Shown: positions 59,588 to 64,000 of the stretch, one piece after another
Position numbering within the stretch: position 1 is the first letter of the stretch
Layout: every line of letters begins with the position of its first letter
Assembly (NCBI GenBank): GCA_964498095.1
Contig: CAZCFY010000006.1
Span: 1 to 64,000, forward strand
Reading direction: 5' to 3'
Origin: SG-bin7 sp964498095
Lineage (GTDB): Bacteria; Bdellovibrionota; Bdellovibrionia; Bdellovibrionales; SG-bin7
DNA length: 64,000 nt
Translations under genes and position numbers: made by a program
Notes under the pieces: model-generated
Told to the model about the DNA's origin: nothing
Databases searched by the model: none
Seen by the model: only the letters and a program-made list of their open reading frames with translations

Positions 59588-62479
59588 TTATTGATTAATT
59601 AAATTAACGGGGCGGCCAACTTTACCACTGGGGAAGTAAATCACCATATTAGCAAGGCTCTCGCCGTTAATCGTGTAGCGGACAAAGTCTCCGATACCGA
59701 TTCCCGTTAAAAAGTTATAAATCGCGCGGAAAGTAAAGCGGTTGGTCATCATTAGGCGACCGAATTCAGCGTAGGATTGAGCAAAGAGTCTTTTGTCCTC
59801 GTTCTCCGGAGAATTAGCGTATTTCCACATTTTGTTCTTGAGCTCGTTAATCATATTCTTGATTACCGGCGTAAATTTTTCTCGAATAAACTCTACACAA
59901 TCTTCCTTTGCCTTCTTTTTATTGTGGAAGTGGTCATGGTTTTCGTTAAGTAGATTCCGGTATTGATTCATTTCAATAGGCTTATTGCAATAATCAAGGC
60001 TTTCTGGATAATCCGTTTTTAAGAAGTCAGCCAAACCTTTTTCGAAGCCGGCGATAATATCAGGACCGTCACCTTCCACCGCGTTCATCATAAGAGCAAG
60101 AGTGGCCTCCTGGTTTAAGTCGACAATGACTTCGGCATTGACATAACCAATATCATCTTTGCGGATAGCGCTCTCATCAACTTCGAGCTCTTCGAGACCG
60201 GTCATAAAATAAATCATTTTATTTAACTGCTTTCTTAAAGTGCTGCGGTCCGCGGACTCATCTTGGAAGTTCCAGAAGTAACGGCCATAGAAATCTTGAT
60301 AATCAGTACGTTTTGCCGGACGCAAAGCCGTATTCTCAATTCCCGAATAAAAGGCAGAGGTCACATATTTATGGTCAAAGATAATGCGGCGGTTTTTATT
60401 TTCAAAATACATTCCGTGAAAATAGCGATTTTCGAGATTATCCACAAAGTCTGTTTGTAATCCTTCTTCTGTGGTTTTACCTTTTAACAAGTTCCAGTAG
60501 ATAAAAGGAATTCCAATGTACCAACTCGACATAAAATCACCGGCTTTACGGTCAAGGTAAGTGCGGCTGACATCACGTTCAACGATCGCAACGGCTACCG
60601 TTTGGTCTTGGGCGATCAAACATTCGGTATCATAAATATTACCAATCATAAGTTGTAAAAAGGCTCGGCGCCCGGCTTCCATCCCAAGATCGTAAAAATA
60701 GGTTTTCTTAACTTTGTCGATCGTGTTTTTATAAACTTGCGAGTACGAAACAATTCCTGCCGCTAGTGACATGGCACCTGAGTAAACATCAAGGCTCGTA
60801 AGTTCTACCATAACTTTGTCGTCACCGATTTTGGTTACGATAGTTTCAGCTGAACCCTCTTTCACAAAGGTCGGCCCCATGGCGATCGCCATCCAATGTA
60901 TTCCGCCCGTCAGCATAAAGCCACCGCGCAAAGTATAAAGGTAAGACTCGCCAACTTTCCAACGACGGATGTTATCCAAATTAGGATAAATATCCTGAGC
61001 CGTATAAACAGTTTCGTCAGCACGGTTGCTATTATGACTAATCATGCGGGCTCCGGTAACTTTCGCCATCATATCGCGCAACTGCTCGTCGTTAGGTTCG
61101 ATACGCTTTGTGGAGCCTTTAACTTCGTTAGCGGTAATCATGCCTCCCGCAAATACGCCAGCTTGTTTTAACCAAGCCCATGAAGGAGAACTCCAATCTA
61201 TTATTGACTGAATTCCCACGCCACCGCCGATTCCCAAAGTTTGCTTGCGAGAAACATCATAACCATAGCCAGGCAATGCCGGACGCAACGGAATGCGCGG
61301 CATTGGCGAGGGCCGTTGCTCGCCGCCTACGATGTTACGCGCATATGGAATTGGTGGTTGATTATCAGGATCATTTACATAGGGAGTAAGATTTACGATT
61401 TTTTGTTCAATATCTAGATTAAAGTAAATGAGCGGTTCAATACGCCACTTAACTTTGTTTTTTCCTCTTACTTCGTATTTTTCTTCGACGACTTCGCTTT
61501 TTGCTTGCTCATCCCATTTTGCGGCGGAGCTCTTGACGGCATTTTTAAATTCATCATTACAATTCTGTACACCCGACTGTTGGCAAAGGGCCGCAAAACC
61601 AGCATCAAAATCCGCTTGATTGTTAAATTGACGAACTATCCCCTGACCACCATCAGCCAAATTGCCAAAAGAATTGTTCCAGGCTTTGGCGTCGAGCTGG
61701 CCTTGGGGAGACATGGCTTTGCCAACGCTCTTGGTGATTGGACAAAGAATTAAGTTATACGTTGTCCAACGGCGAGTGTAGGTGTTGTTAATAAACTTGC
61801 CGCCGTTAACGCCGTTTAGGGGTAAGCCATATTTATTCGGATCTAAACCGCGGGCTTTGCTGGGATCATAATAAACCGAGTTTTCAAAATCCTTGGTGAA
61901 TTTTTCCATGCGGTTCATCGAAGCTTCGCCGCCCGTGTAGCGTGCATAGTATTTTTGAAGTTCAAATTCCCAATGCGCACGCTTGTCGTCCTTCCACTCG
62001 CGAATCTCGGTTTCAGATCGTTTCGTTTCAACTTTTTCGCGGTAGACATCTGGCTTTTTAACTTCAAATCGGCCTTGCGGCTGCTGCGGTGACGGTGGAA
62101 GCGGTGTTGGAACAGGCGCGGGAAGCGGTGCCGGCACTGGTTTTACCGGTGGGGGCAATTGCTGTGGTACTTGCGGTACAGGAAGAGGCGGCGGCAACTG
62201 CTGCGGACTTTGCGGACCAGGGACAGGGATCGGTACTGGATATGTTTGTGCTGGTCGAGAAGGAAGTGGCTGTGGCTGTGGCTGTGGTTTTGGATTTAGA
62301 TCAATGACAATGGCATTGGTCCAGTCTTCTTCTTGGGGTTCGCTAATTTGATGCGTTTGTTGTTGGACGGGTTTTCTGCCCTTTAAAACATTCTCGTAGA
62401 ATTCAAAAATATCTAAGGCTTGTGCGAAAGATGGCGCGACAGCCAACAAACCCAAAAAAATTATTGCTCGAACACCCAT
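59588..62479 (-). CDS. Large secreted protein with proline-rich N-terminal region
   Basis: 963 residues. Signal peptide (residues 1-20, ending AQA), then residues ~60-140 are a Pro/Gln/Val-rich linker (PQPQPQPLP; VPVPTPLPPSP style) and a charged stretch to ~190. The remaining ~770 residues are a mixed domain rich in Tyr and Trp, with short hydrophobic, glycine-rich stretches (GGGVGIQSII; LRGGFMLTGGIHWMAIAMG; SLAAGIVSYS) that could touch the membrane. Few Cys. AAGAGG lies 7-8 bases before the ATG. No family recognised. Confidence 0.75.
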   Translation of the reverse strand: MGVRAIIFLGLLAVAPSFAQALDIFEFYENVLKGRKPVQQQTHQISEPQEEDWTNAIVIDLNPKPQPQPQPLPSRPAQTYPVPIPVPGPQSPQQLPPPLPVPQVPQQLPPPVKPVPAPLPAPVPTPLPPSPQQPQGRFEVKKPDVYREKVETKRSETEIREWKDDKRAHWEFELQKYYARYTGGEASMNRMEKFTKDFENSVYYDPSKARGLDPNKYGLPLNGVNGGKFINNTYTRRWTTYNLILCPITKSVGKAMSPQGQLDAKAWNNSFGNLADGGQGIVRQFNNQADFDAGFAALCQQSGVQNCNDEFKNAVKSSAAKWDEQAKSEVVEEKYEVRGKNKVKWRIEPLIYFNLDIEQKIVNLTPYVNDPDNQPPIPYARNIVGGEQRPSPMPRIPLRPALPGYGYDVSRKQTLGIGGGVGIQSIIDWSSPSWAWLKQAGVFAGGMITANEVKGSTKRIEPNDEQLRDMMAKVTGARMISHNSNRADETVYTAQDIYPNLDNIRRWKVGESYLYTLRGGFMLTGGIHWMAIAMGPTFVKEGSAETIVTKIGDDKVMVELTSLDVYSGAMSLAAGIVSYSQVYKNTIDKVKKTYFYDLGMEAGRRAFLQLMIGNIYDTECLIAQDQTVAVAIVERDVSRTYLDRKAGDFMSSWYIGIPFIYWNLLKGKTTEEGLQTDFVDNLENRYFHGMYFENKNRRIIFDHKYVTSAFYSGIENTALRPAKRTDYQDFYGRYFWNFQDESADRSTLRKQLNKMIYFMTGLEELEVDESAIRKDDIGYVNAEVIVDLNQEATLALMMNAVEGDGPDIIAGFEKGLADFLKTDYPESLDYCNKPIEMNQYRNLLNENHDHFHNKKKAKEDCVEFIREKFTPVIKNMINELKNKMWKYANSPENEDKRLFAQSYAEFGRLMMTNRFTFRAIYNFLTGIGIGDFVRYTINGESLANMVIYFPSGKVGRPVNLINQ

Positions 62480-62714
62480 ACCTATACCTCTTTTGACGTT
62501 CTGCGTTAACGAGGTAATTTACCATAATTTAGATGCGCTGTGTAATTTTTTTATGGTTAGGGTGTAAGTTTCTAGAATTCGTAGTTATTACAATATGATG
62601 GTGGATACTAAAGGGGCCGCCTCTCAATCGACGACCCCACAAAATGACCCTAATTTTTGCTTCTTCTATAGGCTAAATGACGCACCACCATTACCAAAAA
62701 GAACCTGGAACCTT
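62480..62714. other. 235-bp gap with probable promoter of the 963-residue gene
   Basis: No supported gene. A minus-strand TTACAC-17-GTAAAT pair precedes the large secreted protein gene and may be its promoter. A 66-codon plus-strand frame (62595-62795) lacks a ribosome site and runs into the CbiX-like gene, so I do not accept it. Confidence 0.35.
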
Positions 62715-63653
62715 TTAGCGGTGGATCTTGTTGTTTACCCAGGCGGTGATTTCGGGGTCGGGAGTAAGCATGTGCCCGACATATTCAAAATTTAATCCGC
62801 GAAGGCGCGCAAGGATTCCGTTTTCGATACTTCCAGGCGCGATGAGTACGGGCAGAATTAAGGCTTTGTGTCCGCGTTGAGTGGCCTGCGCAACTAACTG
62901 ACGAAGAGCACGGGTTTTTGCTTCGCGCACGTCTTGAGGGGCGTCGTCCTGCACGGTAATGGCGTGAACAACCGCAAAGTGACTGCGTGTTTTCATAAGC
63001 TCATCTTGAATGCGCTGATTATGGATATTGAAGTTTCGCACCCACATTTGATCATCATCATATCGATTGGGTCCGTGCCCTACTAAGATCAGCTCTTCAT
63101 ATTGCGGCACTCGCGCTAACTCGCGGGCTCGTTGTATTAAAGCGCGAGAAAGCTCAATCGCATCGTCTAAAGCATTTTCGTAAATAACGTTAGTGACCGC
63201 TTTTGGTATAACGACGCGGCCATGCTCATGACCATCGCGAAACGGCTGTAGACCAAAAATTTCTTTTTGTTCACGGATCACGTCGCTATAAGAGCTTATG
63301 TAAAGTGGAATAATTCTAAGTTTGGTCATGCCCGAATTTACTAAGCGGTCAACGCCGTGCTGGAATGAAGCCACGGCCGTCATGCCGAAGCCAACTTCCA
63401 CCGGAATGGGAGATTTTTTAATTCGGTTTAACTCATCAATGACCGCGCAAATTGCGTTTTCCCAACGATGTTCGGATAAAGTTGCCTGATGTTCTTTAAC
63501 GATCTGGCATTGGGACTTTTCTCGCGGATACTCCTCCGTCAGATGCCCCATGATACTTCCATGAGCCAAAACCAAAACACCTTCTACTTCCTGGGCGCCG
63601 GCTTGGGCTGTTATTCCAACCGTGGCAGATAATAATAATGAAAGGAATTTCAT
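62715..63653 (-). CDS. Secreted tandem CbiX-like protein
   Basis: 312 residues. A signal peptide (residues 1-20, ending AQA) precedes two halves of the class II chelatase fold: VLVLAHGS with VDRLVNSGMTKLRIIPLYISSYSDV, then LILVGHGPNRYDDD with RGHKALILPVLIAPGSIENG. The HG motif of each half carries the metal-binding His. CbiX and SirB insert cobalt or iron in cytoplasmic tetrapyrroles, so a secreted copy is unusual; metal or heme handling in the periplasm is an inference. It lies 20 bp after a DUF547 gene. Confidence 0.75.
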   Translation of the reverse strand: MKFLSLLLSATVGITAQAGAQEVEGVLVLAHGSIMGHLTEEYPREKSQCQIVKEHQATLSEHRWENAICAVIDELNRIKKSPIPVEVGFGMTAVASFQHGVDRLVNSGMTKLRIIPLYISSYSDVIREQKEIFGLQPFRDGHEHGRVVIPKAVTNVIYENALDDAIELSRALIQRARELARVPQYEELILVGHGPNRYDDDQMWVRNFNIHNQRIQDELMKTRSHFAVVHAITVQDDAPQDVREAKTRALRQLVAQATQRGHKALILPVLIAPGSIENGILARLRGLNFEYVGHMLTPDPEITAWVNNKIHR

Positions 63654-63673
63654 TTTAACTTCCTCCTGTTTGC

Positions 63674-64000
63674 TTAAAGGCTATTAAGATTCCAATCGTA
63701 ATTCAAATACTTAATTGTCGGTGTCTTGCTTTTGATGGCTTTCTGGCCCGCTACATCATTGGTAAGTAACTCAGGATACTTTGCCATCACGTCGATAACT
63801 TTATTGTAGCCAAGGTATCCCTTTTCAAAGTCCTCCGAATACCAGTCAAAGATCTTCGATATCTCAAGTGTATTGGAATTCTTGTTATAACTATTTCTAG
63901 TATTATCCGATAGAAAGCTCTTTAGACCCTGTTCTAGTTGTTTATCTAGTTTATCGGCGGCAAAAGCCTCGTTAAATAACATAGGGCAACCGATTGACGC
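63674..64000 (-). CDS. DUF547-family protein, C-terminal fragment
   Basis: The gene enters from the right edge; 108 codons are visible. ASIGCPMLFNEAFAADKLDKQL and LEISKIFDWYSEDFEKGYLG match the DUF547 domain, in which the Cys of A-x-x-x-C-P is conserved. An internal ATG at 63982 is not the true start, since the conserved ASIGCP lies before it. Members are secreted proteins of unknown role, some Cys-protease-like. It probably shares an operon with the CbiX-like gene. Confidence 0.75.
   Translation of the reverse strand, partial: ASIGCPMLFNEAFAADKLDKQLEQGLKSFLSDNTRNSYNKNSNTLEISKIFDWYSEDFEKGYLGYNKVIDVMAKYPELLTNDVAGQKAIKSKTPTIKYLNYDWNLNSL

Noticed and set aside
62595..62795. 66-codon plus-strand frame
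   Set aside because: No ribosome site, low-complexity product, and it runs 80 bp into the oppositely oriented CbiX-like gene.

Overview
The window reads as chromosomal DNA of a Gram-negative, menaquinone-using bacterium. The many signal peptides and lipoboxes, outer-membrane barrel candidates, lipoproteins with von Willebrand A (vWA) domains, LytS/LytTR signalling and frequent GTG/TTG starts are most like the Bdellovibrio/Oligoflexia group. That placement is an inference from gene content only. I see no rRNA, tRNA, CRISPR array, insertion sequence or prophage. No gap between genes exceeds about 270 bp. Genes are tightly packed, with many 4-bp stop/start overlaps (ATGA, GTGA).

Layout. 1-8 kb: end of a ROK-type sugar kinase, SpoIID/LytB protein, TatA, and a minus-strand run DoxX-thiB-thiP-thiQ-transketolase (thiamine uptake next to a thiamine-diphosphate enzyme). 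8-15 kb: M14 peptidase, secreted coiled-coil protein, nth with an overlapping ferredoxin, GNAT, elbB, small barrel, DUF3011, a DUF72 gene remnant and a HIT protein. 15-21 kb: a signalling patch whose domains look degenerate (pseudo-receiver-PilZ, SpoIIE-like pseudophosphatase, STAS), then an operon of polyprenyl diphosphate synthase, UbiA-like prenyltransferase, rsmJ and SirB1-like protein. 21-23 kb: secreted proteins including a transglutaminase-elicitor-like lipoprotein.

23-36 kb holds most of the classical menaquinone pathway in three pieces: menB-menA-menC-menE, menF-menD, and aroF (DAHP synthase)-menG/ubiE. Between them lie an M48 lipoprotein peptidase, a LytS/LytTR two-component system and a vWA lipoprotein. 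36-43 kb is one huge lipoprotein gene (about 2294 residues) with 22 Ig-like repeats and a C-terminal vWA module.

43-51 kb: purT, a Doc-like Fic protein, a barrel protein, then the aro operon aroB-aroA-aroKDE-aroC. Its third gene is a three-domain fusion (shikimate kinase, type I dehydroquinase, shikimate dehydrogenase). Gene and domain order are exactly that of the eukaryotic pentafunctional AROM protein (B-A-K-D-E), with one break, between A and K. This is the most striking feature of the window. A divergent LysR regulator adjoins it. 51-64 kb: POT peptide transporter, ung and an alkyladenine glycosylase back to back, a TatT-barrel-lipoprotein operon, CPBP protease, HPF-like protein, DUF1820, pdxH, a 963-residue proline-rich secreted orphan, a secreted tandem CbiX-like protein and the end of a DUF547 gene.

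Together the central genes form a route from DAHP through shikimate and chorismate to isochorismate and menaquinone. MenH and a DHNA-CoA thioesterase were not seen in the window.
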